Source: Anaerolineales bacterium
GTDB lineage: Bacteria; Chloroflexota; Anaerolineae; Anaerolineales; Villigracilaceae
Assembly (NCBI GenBank): GCA_030680795.1
Contig: JAUXUL010000001.1
Coordinates: forward strand, 186,001 to 250,000
Reading direction: 5' to 3'
DNA length: 64,000 bases
The translations under genes and the position numbers were made by a program. How positions within the stretch are numbered: the first letter of the stretch is position 1; every line of letters begins with the position of its first letter. The notes under the pieces were generated by a model that saw nothing but the letters and a program-made list of their open reading frames with translations, made no database searches and had not been told where the DNA came from. Positions 23,910 to 31,575 of the stretch are shown here, piece by piece.

Positions 23910-24188
23910 TCAGGCTGGATGTTCGCCTTCGCCCGCCCTGAATGGATCGGAATCCAACAGAAACATATCGAGACAAGCCTGCGTACAGAAATAAATCCAT
24001 TCGCTGCGGTAGTCTGCGCCTCGATATTTGGATATATCCTTGCGCCAGCGATTCCACGGCCGGCCGATACCGATTCCCGCAATAGCGCCGACCACCCCTG
24101 ACAGCTGTTGAATCGGTTACGGCCTCACATCAAAAATGGCTTTGCCAACGATGAGATAGCCGAGAATGCCCAGTCCGAAGGACCACAT
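23910..24188 (-). pseudogene. YHS-like membrane protein gene with an in-frame TAA
   Basis: From ATG 24188 the minus strand reads MWSFGLGILGYLIVGKAIFD as a membrane helix, hits a TAA at 24119-24117, and continues in the same frame with PIQQLSGVVGAIAGIGIGRP, a DYRSEWIYFCTQACLDMF YHS-like segment and FRAGEGEHPA before TGA at 23910. The continuity on both sides of the stop points to a nonsense mutation in a former 92-residue gene. A GTG at 24095 could still start a short product. The rest of the 23755-24340 gap holds nothing else I recognise. Confidence 0.5.
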
Positions 24189-24340
24189 GTACACAACGAC
24201 AGGACATTCCTGCTTATACAACGATCAACAACATACCATTAACGTTGAAAGCTTAAGATTGCATTTTATTTGTACTGCTATTACCATAGTAGAGCAATTT
24301 TGCTCGCCTGGGCGTACGTTGTTTGGCGCATGGAAAAAAG

Positions 24341-24369
24341 TTGACAGTTCCCCATGAGAACATTACAAT
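24341..24369 (+). promoter_or_regulatory. Strong sigma-70-type promoter of the arsR operon
   Basis: TTGACA (24341-24346) and TACAAT (24364-24369) at the optimal 17-bp spacing, 33 bp upstream of the ArsR-family gene. Confidence 0.8.
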
Positions 24370-24387
24370 ATTCTAAATTTCTAATAT
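24368..24387 (+). promoter_or_regulatory. Candidate ArsR-family operator overlapping the promoter start site
   Basis: ATATTCTAAATTTCTAATAT is an imperfect palindrome (16 of 20 positions symmetrical) that overlaps the end of the -10 box and the expected +1. Autorepression by the first gene of the operon is inferred. Confidence 0.55.
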
Positions 24388-24401
24388 AAAGAAGATAACA
24401 A

Positions 24402-24746
24402 ATGACTGACCGTCAAATATATAAACTACATGCGAGCATCTGCCATACATTAGCCAATCCCAAACGGCTGGAGATCATTGACCGACTGCAAAACCGCGAA
24501 TTGTCAGTGACTGAACTGGCGGGAGCTTTGGAAATCAGCCAGGCTAACCTGTCGCAACATTTGGCAATTATGCGGCAGAGGGGCATTGTCACATCGCGAC
24601 GCGAGGGATTGAACGTTTTCTACAAGTTGAGCAATCCCAAGATCATCCAGGCTTGTGAATTGATGCGGCAAGTACTGTTGGAACATTTAGAGACATCGGT
24701 TGAGATGGCTCGAGGAAAAACGATGGAAAAGGAACCTGTTTCATGA
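24402..24746 (+). CDS. ArsR-family winged-helix transcriptional regulator
   Basis: 114 residues. Typical ArsR/SmtB helix-turn-helix: HASICHTLANPKRLEIIDRL, then LSVTELAGALEISQANLSQH and LAIMRQRGIVTSRREGLNVF. One cysteine lies in the N-terminal helix (SICHTL) and one in the C-terminal helix (QACELM). A CxxC sensor pair as in ArsR is absent, so the signal could be a thiol redox or sulfur species rather than a metal. It heads an operon with a DsrE-family protein (ATGA overlap), a ferredoxin and a sulfide:quinone-reductase-like flavoprotein. Confidence 0.9.
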   Translation: MTDRQIYKLHASICHTLANPKRLEIIDRLQNRELSVTELAGALEISQANLSQHLAIMRQRGIVTSRREGLNVFYKLSNPKIIQACELMRQVLLEHLETSVEMARGKTMEKEPVS

Positions 24747-25108
24747 CCGAAACCAAAAAGACAAACTGCCTACTCATTATCAACGATGGCCCTTATGGGA
24801 ATGAACGCCCCTATAACGCCTTGCGGCTCGCTATGAATCTCGCCAAACGACCCGAAACACATGTGCGCGTATTTTTGATGGGTGACGGCGTGCAGTGTGC
24901 CGCGCGCGGACAGGAAACACCACAGGGATACTACAACACCGAACGTATGTTGAGTTCTGTTCTGCGTGGCGGCGAAGTGGCAACCTGAGGCACATGCCAG
25001 AAGGCCCGAGGTCTCGGGCAGGACGCATTAATGGAAAACATCCAAAACGGGAGCATGGAATTGCTCACCGACTGGACGCTGGCAGCAGACAAGGTGCTGG
25101 TGTTTTAA
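24743..25108 (+). CDS. DsrE-family protein with an in-frame TGA, predicted selenoprotein
   Basis: The frame starts at ATG 24743, overlapping the arsR stop, reaches TGA at 24986-24988 (codon 82) and continues to TAA at 25106, giving 121 residues. Before the TGA: NCLLIINDGPYGNERPYNAL and VRVFLMGDGVQCA. After it: GTCQKARGLGQDALMENIQN and TDWTLAADKVLVF. In DsrE-like proteins the corresponding motif is CGTC near a RGL, so the TGA replaces the first cysteine (UGTC), the sulfur-carrier position. A perfect hairpin with a GGTC loop follows 21 nt later. DsrE-like selenoproteins have been described in environmental sequences (from memory). Likely a sulfurtransferase or persulfide carrier working with the downstream ferredoxin and flavoprotein. 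Confidence 0.85.
24986..25019 (+). promoter_or_regulatory. Predicted bacterial SECIS element
   Basis: GCCCGA (25004-25009), loop GGTC, TCGGGC (25014-25019): a perfect 6-bp stem whose loop begins 21 nt after the TGA. GGUC is the core of the loop in the E. coli fdhF SECIS (GGUCU). Confidence 0.75.
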
Positions 25109-25120
25109 CGCGAGGAATCT

Positions 25121-25351
25121 GTGACGCGCGAGATTCGCATCCAACTTCAGACCGACAACTGTCATGCCTGCCACCGCTGTCTGGCGGCTGAGGTTTGCAA
25201 AGTGCGCGCCATCATGCGGATTGACGATGATGAACCGCCCTACATTGACATCGAACGTTGCTATGACTGCCGCTTGTGCATCCCCGCCTGTCCCTTCGGC
25301 GCATTCCAAGTTATGAGCTACATTCGATTATCGGCAAACATCATATATTGA
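25121..25351 (+). CDS. Two-cluster ferredoxin-like protein
   Basis: 76 residues from GTG 25121 (GAGGA 5 nt upstream). The second cluster motif is classical: CYDCRLCIPACPFGAF (about 47-62). The first is CHACHRCLAAEVCKV (about 15-29), where three cysteines are spaced as usual but the fourth is further away and the usual proline is missing; it could still bind an iron-sulfur cluster. It sits between the DsrE-family gene and the flavoprotein with 12- and 16-bp gaps, suggesting electron transfer in the same sulfur pathway. Confidence 0.85.
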   Translation: MTREIRIQLQTDNCHACHRCLAAEVCKVRAIMRIDDDEPPYIDIERCYDCRLCIPACPFGAFQVMSYIRLSANIIY

Positions 25352-25367
25352 ATCTGGAGGTGAAATT

Positions 25368-26609
25368 ATGACTGGTAAAACTGTGCTTATCCTGGGCGGA
25401 GGCATCGGCGGGTTGGTCGCCGCCAACGAATTGCGGCTGCTATTACCTTCCAAACACCGCATCGTGTTGGTCGAGAAGAATCCTCAGCACGTTTTTGCGC
25501 CCTCCTTCCTGTGGCTGATGACTGGTGACCGCCAGCCGGGACAGATCACGCAGGATGTGCGCCAGCTCGTGCATCGCGGCGTCGAGTTGATCCTGGCTGA
25601 AGCGCAGGCGATTGACCTATCCAATCGCCGCGTGCAGACCAGCACGCAAACGATCAACTTTGATTATCTTATCGTTGCCCTCGGCGCGGAGCTCGCCCCC
25701 GGCGCGATCCCCGGTTTGGCGAAAGCCGCGCACACCTTTTACACATTCGATGGGGCGGCGAAATTGCGCGATACTTTGCGAAATTTCGCCGGTGGAAAGG
25801 TGGCGGTGGTTGTAAGCTCCCTGCCTTATAAATGTCCCGGCGCGCCGCATGAAGGCGCCATGCTGATTGCCAATACGCTTCGTCAGCGCGGCTTGAGCGA
25901 TACAACCGAGGTGCATCTGTTCACGCCGGAGCCGCAACCCATGCCAGTGGCGGGACCCGTCCTGGGTGATGCGGTGAAACAAATGCTGTCGGACCGAGGC
26001 GTTGCCTTTCATCCATTGCATAAATTGACGCAAGTGGATTCAAGCGCACATGAGCTTGCCTTCGATGGACAAGGATCGTTCCGCTACGACTTGCTGGTCG
26101 CCATCCCGCCTCACCGCGGGCCGCGCATCGCCCAGGAAGGTGGGATGACCAATGAGGCTGGCTGGATCCCGGTGGACCGATCTACTCTCCAGACGAAGCA
26201 CGCAAATGTGTACGCGATTGGCGACGCGACAGCCATCTCCATTCCCGGGCGCTGGAAGCCCGATGTGCCCATGATGTTGCCAAAAGCCGGCGTGTTTGCC
26301 CACGCCCAGGCTGAAGTGGTTGCGCGCCGCATCGCCGCTGAGATCGCGGGGGTGGGCGTGCAAGATAATTTCCCTGGCATCGGCTACTGTATGCTGGAAG
26401 CCGGTGAAAGTCTGGCAGGATTCGCGTATGGCAATTTCTTCGCCGAACCGTCGCCGCAGATCGAACTTCATAAGATGGGCAAATCCTGGCATCTTGGCAA
26501 AGTATTGTTCGAGCAGTGGTGGTTGTCTCCCCGCGGCTTGAAACGCGAGACACTGCGCCTGGCCCTGTCGCTTGGCGGCAGGATGCTCGGCATACCGATC
26601 AGCATTTAA
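25368..26609 (+). CDS. FAD-dependent sulfide:quinone-reductase-like oxidoreductase
   Basis: 413 residues. The FAD-binding GGGIGGLVAANELRLLL (about 9-25) and the second GD box VYAIGDATAI (about 281-290) place it in the two-dinucleotide-binding flavoprotein group; HVFAPSFLWLMTGDRQPGQI and PGAPHEGAMLIANTLRQRG are typical of SQR-like proteins. Cys-containing KCPGAP (about 160) and YCMLEAGESLAGF (about 344) may supply redox cysteines. It probably oxidises sulfide or polysulfide to quinone. The ATG has GGAGGTGAAATT upstream. Last gene of the ArsR-regulated unit. Confidence 0.87.
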   Translation: MTGKTVLILGGGIGGLVAANELRLLLPSKHRIVLVEKNPQHVFAPSFLWLMTGDRQPGQITQDVRQLVHRGVELILAEAQAIDLSNRRVQTSTQTINFDYLIVALGAELAPGAIPGLAKAAHTFYTFDGAAKLRDTLRNFAGGKVAVVVSSLPYKCPGAPHEGAMLIANTLRQRGLSDTTEVHLFTPEPQPMPVAGPVLGDAVKQMLSDRGVAFHPLHKLTQVDSSAHELAFDGQGSFRYDLLVAIPPHRGPRIAQEGGMTNEAGWIPVDRSTLQTKHANVYAIGDATAISIPGRWKPDVPMMLPKAGVFAHAQAEVVARRIAAEIAGVGVQDNFPGIGYCMLEAGESLAGFAYGNFFAEPSPQIELHKMGKSWHLGKVLFEQWWLSPRGLKRETLRLALSLGGRMLGIPISI

Positions 26610-26700
26610 TCTACCTTCGCGAATTCTTTATCGAATCTTTACATCAGCGTGGGAGAATGTAGGAAACGTAATTGAAAAAACTTTTGAAAGGAGAACGACT

Positions 26701-26991
26701 ATGTGTGGTTGTATGTTAATGCACGCGGCGATGGATCATGAGGGACACCAGACCTCCACCCAGCCCGCCTCCACGCCGCAAGCCAACGTGATGCCTGCCG
26801 CCAGCGGACAGCGATGTGCTCACTGTGACTTCCCACTGGGACAGGGTTTTGCTTTTTGTCCGAACTGTGGCATGAGTCTCAAAACGGCAGAGTGTTCGGC
26901 CTGCGGACAAAAGGTTGATCCGAATTGGAGCGCGTGCGCTTACTGCGGCTCTCCACTCGGCGAAGTGGAAAAACAACCAGCCCGTCATTAA
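26701..26991 (+). CDS. Double zinc-ribbon protein
   Basis: 96 residues from ATG 26701, chosen because AAAGGAGAACGACT precedes it. The N-terminus MCGCMLMHAAMDHEGHQ is rich in Cys, His and Met. Two CxxC pairs (CAHCDFPLGQGFAFCPNCG) form one zinc ribbon and ECSACGQKVDPNWSACAYCG a second. It resembles the zinc-ribbon tails of several membrane proteins in this region (27034, 31142, 33138, 33502). Function unknown; the metal-binding N-terminus and context suggest metal handling. Confidence 0.8.
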   Translation: MCGCMLMHAAMDHEGHQTSTQPASTPQANVMPAASGQRCAHCDFPLGQGFAFCPNCGMSLKTAECSACGQKVDPNWSACAYCGSPLGEVEKQPARH

Positions 26992-27033
26992 GTGCTGAGG
27001 TGTTTTGCCAGAAAATAAATCTTGAAGGAGTGA

Positions 27034-27375
27034 ATGATGAACAAAGTTAATTGGACTGTGGTTGTTGTGACCGTCATTATCGCCCTACTCGTCTTGATGT
27101 TTGGCGCAAGTCTGTTGGGCGGTTCGGGATATGCCAGATGGGGATATGGCGGGTGGGGAATGATGGGCCCATGGATGATGGGCGGCATGTTCTTCATGTG
27201 GCTGATTCCCATTGGCTTTCTCGTATTGACTATATTTGGCATCGCCTGGCTGGTACGGGCGATAAGCGGCGGAAACACTCCACCCGCCCATACTCTTACC
27301 TGCCCCTCCTGCGGGCGCGGCGCGCAGGCTGATTGGAAAAACTGTCCATATTGTGGATCAGCATTGGCGAAGTAA
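27034..27375 (+). CDS. Met/Gly-rich two-helix membrane protein with zinc ribbon
   Basis: 113 residues: helix 1 (about 7-28), a Gly/Trp/Met segment WGYGGWGMMGPWMMGGMFFM (about 42-61), helix 2 (about 60-82) and a C-terminal zinc ribbon, CPSCGRGAQADWKNCPYCG. The paralogue at 33138 has the same plan; truncated or divergent relatives lie at 30900, 31142 and 33502. GAAGGAGTGATG precedes the start, with ATG 27037 an equal alternative. The Met-rich loop could bind Cu(I). No function is known to me. Confidence 0.8.
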   Translation: MMNKVNWTVVVVTVIIALLVLMFGASLLGGSGYARWGYGGWGMMGPWMMGGMFFMWLIPIGFLVLTIFGIAWLVRAISGGNTPPAHTLTCPSCGRGAQADWKNCPYCGSALAK

Positions 27376-27390
27376 CCCATTCCGTAAACG

Positions 27391-27430
27391 ATAGTGGGCA
27401 CAGAGATTTCTCTGTGCCCACTATTTTTTT
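27391..27430. terminator. Bidirectional terminator
   Basis: ATAGTGGGCACAGAGA (27391-27406) pairs perfectly with TCTCTGTGCCCACTAT (27409-27424) and is followed by TTTTTTT. It lies between convergent genes. Confidence 0.9.
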
Positions 27431-27806
27431 ATTCCACGATCAACTTGCCGCGCAACATCCCCATCTGGCATTGGAAGCCATACTCGCCAGATTTATCGGG
27501 CGTGAATTCAAGTGTCACTTGTTCGCCTTCAGGCAATAACGCGTTTTGATTGAAATCGGGGAACAGGACTTTTTCGGAGCAGGCTGAACTTTCCTGGCGC
27601 GTGAACGTCAAGCGCACGGGGCGGTTCTTCTGAACGACGATCACATCGGGTGTGTAACCGCCCTTCACGGTGATCGCCACTTCCTGCGCGCCCGATTCAG
27701 AGACTGCAACGCGTGTCTGTGCCTTGGTTGCGAACCAGAAATACCAGGCAATCAGGATCGTTAGAACGATGCCTGAAAGAATTACGAAGATTTGCAGATT
27801 GGACAT
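27429..27806 (-). CDS. Membrane-anchored cupredoxin-domain protein
   Basis: 125 residues. One N-terminal membrane helix (about 5-25), then a cupredoxin-like domain: VAITVKGGYTPDVIVVQKNR, PVRLTFTRQESSACSEKVLF, GEQVTLEFTPDKSGEYGFQC and QMGMLRGKLIVE. This small family, often beside CopA genes, has a Cys in SSACSEK and a C-x-MGM end as candidate copper ligands. It lies one base upstream of the thioredoxin-like gene stop, so the order of transcription is copA, thioredoxin-like, cupredoxin. Confidence 0.82.
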   Translation of the reverse strand: MSNLQIFVILSGIVLTILIAWYFWFATKAQTRVAVSESGAQEVAITVKGGYTPDVIVVQKNRPVRLTFTRQESSACSEKVLFPDFNQNALLPEGEQVTLEFTPDKSGEYGFQCQMGMLRGKLIVE

Positions 27807-27807
27807 C

Positions 27808-28119
27808 TTATGTTCCTTTATATTGTTTGAGTTGTTGTTTCAGCATTGCAACGGTTGGAAAACCTTTAATGCCTTCTGGCGTTGCATAGATACGACAACT
27901 CAATGAATAATTTTCACGTTCCTCAGACCAAAGGTCTTGACCATCTACGCGGAAGTGCGGTGAGCCAAGAAACTTCAATCGAGCCGCGTCGTTATCGTCG
28001 TTCACTCTAACCATCTCCACAGAAGCGGTCAGGCCTTCTTCTTCAAGAGTAGTTTCCAGATTCTTCAATCCGTTTTTCCATGAGGGACAGCCATCGAAAT
28101 AGAGAAGTTCAATTTTCAT
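27808..28119 (-). CDS. Small thioredoxin-like protein
   Basis: 103 residues. MKIELLYFDGCPSWKNGLKN places a single cysteine (GCPSW) at the tip of the first helix, as in thioredoxin-like proteins found next to mercury and copper genes. LKFLGSPHFRVDGQDLW is the family's substrate-side loop, and TPEGIKGFPTVAMLKQQL closes the domain. Lack of a CxxC suggests a carrier or one-cysteine role. It is located 6 bp after copA and just before the cupredoxin gene, all on the minus strand. Confidence 0.78.
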   Translation of the reverse strand: MKIELLYFDGCPSWKNGLKNLETTLEEEGLTASVEMVRVNDDNDAARLKFLGSPHFRVDGQDLWSEERENYSLSCRIYATPEGIKGFPTVAMLKQQLKQYKGT

Positions 28120-28125
28120 CCTGCC

Positions 28126-30762
28126 TCATTTCACGCTGAACTTGGGCTTGAATCCGCGCAGACGATTGGCGTTGCCCACAACCGTGACCGACGAGAACGC
28201 CATCGCCGCGCCAGCAATCAACGGATTGAGCAGAAGCCCGAAGAAGGGGAACAGCAGTCCCATCGCAACGGGCACGCCGAGTGTATTGTAAATGAACGCG
28301 CCGACCAGGTTTTGATAGATGTTCTTCATCGTGGCACGGCTGACTTCGATGGCGGTGACCACGCCTTTGAGACTGCCCTTGATGAGCGTGATATCGGAGG
28401 CTTCGATGGCGACGTCTGTGCCTGTACCGATGGCGAGACCGACATCCGCTTGCGCAAGCGCGGGAGCATCGTTGATGCCGTCGCCAACCATCGCAACCTT
28501 TTTGCCTTCTGCCTGTAATAATTGAATATTGTTTGCCTTATCTTCAGGAAGGACTTCAGCCAATACACGCGTCACGCCGACCCTGCGCGCAATGGCTTCG
28601 GCGGTGCGGCGGTTGTCGCCCGTGATCATCACCACTTCGATGCCCATACCTTGCAAGACTTTGATGGCTTCAGCGGAATCTTCCTTGACCGTATCTGCCA
28701 CTGCAATGATGCCCGCGGCCTTGCCATCGAGCGCGATAAACATCGGAGTCTTGCCATCATCGGCAATTGACTTTGATTGTTCTTCCAATGAGCCGAGGGC
28801 AATCTTCTCGCGGTTCATCAACTTGAGATTGCCGATTAATATGTTTCTTCCCTCGACCTTTGCCGAGACACCGTGACCAGGAATTGCGTCAAAGTCCTTT
28901 ACTTCTGCCAGTTCCAATTTGCGAGCCTGAGCGCCTTCCACAATCGCCTGAGCTAATGGATGTTCGCTGACTTTTTCAACCGAAGCCGCCAACTTCAATA
29001 ACTGATCACTGGTTACTGACGACTGCTCACTGATTACTATGTCAGTTAATTCAGGTTTCCCTTTCGTGATCGTACCTGTTTTATCCAGCACAACCGTATT
29101 CAAAGCGCGCGCGGTTTGAAGTGCTTCACCCGAACGAATTAGAATCCCATTTTCGGCGCCTTTGCCAATACCAACCATCAGGCTCATCGGTGTGGCAAGT
29201 CCCAGCGCACATGGACAGGCAATGATCAGCACGGTCACACTCGTAACCAGCGCATAAACCAGTTGAGGTTGCGGCCCAACCACGAACCAGGTGACGAAGG
29301 TCCATACAGCCAGTATCATCACAACGGGAACGAAATAACCGGAAACCGTATCGGCAAGGCGGGCAATCGGCGCTTTGGAATTCTGCGCGTCCTGCACCAT
29401 CTTGACGATTTGCGCCAGTGCGGTATCTTTGCCAACTTTTGTTGTGCGGAACTTGAACGCGCCCGTCTTGTTGATCGTCGCGCCGATGACTTCATCGCCC
29501 ATCTTTTTGGAAGAGGGCAATGATTCACCTGTCAGCATGGATTCGTCTACTGCGGAACTACCTTCGACGATGACGCCGTCCACCGGGATTTTCTCGCCAG
29601 GGCGAACCTGGATCACATCACCGACCAAAACTTCTTCAACGGGTAGATCCATCTCTTTGCCATCGCGGATGACACGCGCAGTTTTGGCTTGCAAGCCAAG
29701 CAGTTTCTTGATCGCTGAGCTGGATTGTCCTTTGGCGCGTAGTTCAAGCGCCTGTCCCAAAACAACCAACGCGATGACCACTGAAACAACATCATAAAAA
29801 GGCTCTGATGTCCCTTCTGGGAAAACAGATGGAAATAAAATCGCAAAGGTCGAATATAACCACGCCGCACCTGTGCCGAGCGCAATCAGCGTGTTCATGT
29901 TTGCCGAGCGATGTTTGAACGACGCCCATGCCCCTGTAAAGAAATCACTACCCGACCAGAACATGACGGGCAATGTCAAAAGCGCAGTCACACCCCATAA
30001 CAAACGCAATGTGTCCATGTTCAAGTTTTTCAGGAACGGCACGAACTGATAATAAGCCGTTGCCAGCACAGGCACAGAGATCGCGGTTGCGAACCAAAAC
30101 TTATTCATCAAGCGGCGATACTCGCGCGCGTGGGCTTCTTCCTGCTGGTCCACGGGCGCGTCGCTCAATGCGGGGCGCGGCTTGTAGCCCCAGGTTTCAA
30201 TCGCCGCATTCAATTGCGAGAGCGTGGTCTTTTGCGGAAGATAATCCACCGTCGCTTCCTGCGTCGCAATGTTGACGGTCGCATTCAAAACGCCTTGTGT
30301 GGCTTTCAATTCATCTTCGATGGACTTCACACACGACGCGCAACGCAGATTTTCGATTCCGATTTTGACGTTCGCGCCGCCGATTTGAAAGCCAATAGAT
30401 TTGACCGCGCCCACGAGTCGCGACACATCCACCTTCTGCGCGTCATACTGGACCTCAAGCCTGTTCGCTGTTACATTGACTTTCACATCACCTACGCCGT
30501 CGAGCGCGCGCAGAGCAGAATCAAGGTGAGTCGAATGCTCCTTTAACGGCAAGCCGCTCACGGGTAGTTCGATGCGGGTGAGAGTCCGTTCGGGGTTGAA
30601 TCCCGTCGTCGCGGAGGTCATCACATAATTGTGCGGGTCATTGTCGAATTGATCCAGACAGGATTGAGAGCAAAAATTAAACGTCTGCCCCATGTGCTCG
30701 CGTTTGGCGAAAGCGCTTTGAGGTTCGATTTCCATTCCACAAACCGGGTCATGTAGTTTCAT
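28126..30762 (-). CDS. copA: Copper-exporting P1B-type ATPase with N-terminal YHS domain
   Basis: 878 residues. An N-terminal YHS/TRASH domain (1-50: [29 protein letters not shown]) is followed by a degenerate heavy-metal domain without CxxC (about 62-128) and a true one with [11 protein letters not shown] (about 135-200). The P-type core has the CPC metal site in [13 protein letters not shown] (about 515), the phosphorylated Asp in [11 protein letters not shown] (about 559) and [20 protein letters not shown] (about 758). CPC plus MxxSS-type C-terminal helix ([18 protein letters not shown]) indicates Cu(I) export. GGAAGG precedes the ATG. A palindromic operator candidate (30843-30860) overlaps the -10 box of its promoter. 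Confidence 0.95.
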   Translation of the reverse strand: MKLHDPVCGMEIEPQSAFAKREHMGQTFNFCSQSCLDQFDNDPHNYVMTSATTGFNPERTLTRIELPVSGLPLKEHSTHLDSALRALDGVGDVKVNVTANRLEVQYDAQKVDVSRLVGAVKSIGFQIGGANVKIGIENLRCASCVKSIEDELKATQGVLNATVNIATQEATVDYLPQKTTLSQLNAAIETWGYKPRPALSDAPVDQQEEAHAREYRRLMNKFWFATAISVPVLATAYYQFVPFLKNLNMDTLRLLWGVTALLTLPVMFWSGSDFFTGAWASFKHRSANMNTLIALGTGAAWLYSTFAILFPSVFPEGTSEPFYDVVSVVIALVVLGQALELRAKGQSSSAIKKLLGLQAKTARVIRDGKEMDLPVEEVLVGDVIQVRPGEKIPVDGVIVEGSSAVDESMLTGESLPSSKKMGDEVIGATINKTGAFKFRTTKVGKDTALAQIVKMVQDAQNSKAPIARLADTVSGYFVPVVMILAVWTFVTWFVVGPQPQLVYALVTSVTVLIIACPCALGLATPMSLMVGIGKGAENGILIRSGEALQTARALNTVVLDKTGTITKGKPELTDIVISEQSSVTSDQLLKLAASVEKVSEHPLAQAIVEGAQARKLELAEVKDFDAIPGHGVSAKVEGRNILIGNLKLMNREKIALGSLEEQSKSIADDGKTPMFIALDGKAAGIIAVADTVKEDSAEAIKVLQGMGIEVVMITGDNRRTAEAIARRVGVTRVLAEVLPEDKANNIQLLQAEGKKVAMVGDGINDAPALAQADVGLAIGTGTDVAIEASDITLIKGSLKGVVTAIEVSRATMKNIYQNLVGAFIYNTLGVPVAMGLLFPFFGLLLNPLIAGAAMAFSSVTVVGNANRLRGFKPKFSVK

Positions 30763-30837
30763 AGTTTACCTTCCTTGTAAGAGATGAGAATAGTATATGC
30801 CGATTTGATGAGGCGGGATAGCGGTTATCGGCCTGGT

Positions 30838-30879
30838 TCATTATAAGCAAAATGGCCTATTGGAAAATAGGCCATTTGA
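30838..30879 (-). promoter_or_regulatory. copA promoter with 18-bp operator and overlapping hairpin
   Basis: ATAAGCAAAATGGCCTAT (30843-30860) is a copy of the shared palindrome. On the minus strand it runs into TATAAT (30843-30838), an extended -10 box of copA. Half of it also forms a hairpin, AAATGGCCTATT with AATAGGCCATTT (30851-30879), that may terminate the upstream unit, so termination and operator share bases. Confidence 0.7.
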
Positions 30880-30899
30880 AAAGGTGCGAATATGCTTTT

Positions 30900-31118
30900 T
30901 TATTTCAATGCCGTGCCGCAGTAGGGACAATTTTGCCAGTCGGCTTGCACGCCTTTCCCGCAATTGGGGCAGGGACTCTGAGAAGATGGCGGCGTGCTAT
31001 TGCTGACGTTCCGCACAAGCCAGGCAATGCCCAGCACGGTCAGCACGAGGAAGCCGAGGGGGATCAGCCACATGAAGATCATGCCGATCCATCCAAAGGG
31101 AGAGTAACCCCAGCCCAT
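30900..31118 (-). CDS. Truncated Met/Gly zinc-ribbon membrane protein
   Basis: 72 residues from ATG 31118: GWGYSPFGWIGMIFMWLIPL, one membrane helix, then CPNCGKGVQADWQNCPYCG. From this point it is nearly identical to the 33138 gene, but the first membrane helix and the Met/Gly segment are missing. The sequence just upstream is the end of the next zinc-ribbon gene (31142) in another frame, so a deletion has probably joined the two. Whether it is expressed is unclear; no good ribosome binding site precedes the ATG. Confidence 0.55.
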   Translation of the reverse strand: MGWGYSPFGWIGMIFMWLIPLGFLVLTVLGIAWLVRNVSNSTPPSSQSPCPNCGKGVQADWQNCPYCGTALK

Positions 31119-31141
31119 CCCGCAATACCCGCGTGCCCGGA

Positions 31142-31564
31142 TCAAGGCCGCGTTGCTTGTGCGACCAGCGCCGCGCCGCAATAGGGGCAGGTTGTCCAAT
31201 CGGTTTCTACAGGGCGTTCGCAGTTCCAGCACGCAGCGGGTTGGGGCTGTCCCGGCTTTTCACGGAACAGCGCATAGAGCAACGATCCGACCATCCCCAC
31301 AAACGCCAAAATCATCACCAGCCCGACCGCGCCGGTGTATCCGCCCAAGAGACCACGATTGGCAGGCGCGCCCATCATCGTCGTGTGGTCACCGGATATG
31401 TCCATTCCACCCATCATCTCCGTGTGATCGCCGCTCTCCATCATGCCGGTGCCGGGTTGCCCACTCAATAATAGCCAGATGCCCATCACGCCGACAGAGG
31501 CCGTCAGCAGGAGGGCGACGGCGACGATGACGATTGTGCGCGCATTCCACTGGAAGGTTTTCAT
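31142..31564 (-). CDS. Met/His-rich two-helix membrane protein with zinc ribbon
   Basis: 140 residues from ATG 31564 (AAGGAGG upstream). Helix 1 (about 9-30), an extracytoplasmic loop rich in Met, His and Asp (GTGMMESGDHTEMMGGMDIS, DHTTMMGAP; about 35-65), helix 2 (about 70-95), then a zinc ribbon CWNCERPVETDWTTCPYCG. The loop has repeated MM and H residues of the kind that bind copper. It follows the NapH-like gene by 11 bp. A divergent relative of the 27034/33138 family; function unknown. Confidence 0.78.
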   Translation of the reverse strand: MKTFQWNARTIVIVAVALLLTASVGVMGIWLLLSGQPGTGMMESGDHTEMMGGMDISGDHTTMMGAPANRGLLGGYTGAVGLVMILAFVGMVGSLLYALFREKPGQPQPAACWNCERPVETDWTTCPYCGAALVAQATRP

Positions 31565-31575
31565 CTCGGCCTCCT

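Noticed and set aside
24117-24119. In-frame TAA in the YHS-like gene as recoding
   Set aside because: TAA is not used for selenocysteine or pyrrolysine, and no structure is seen; a nonsense mutation is simpler.
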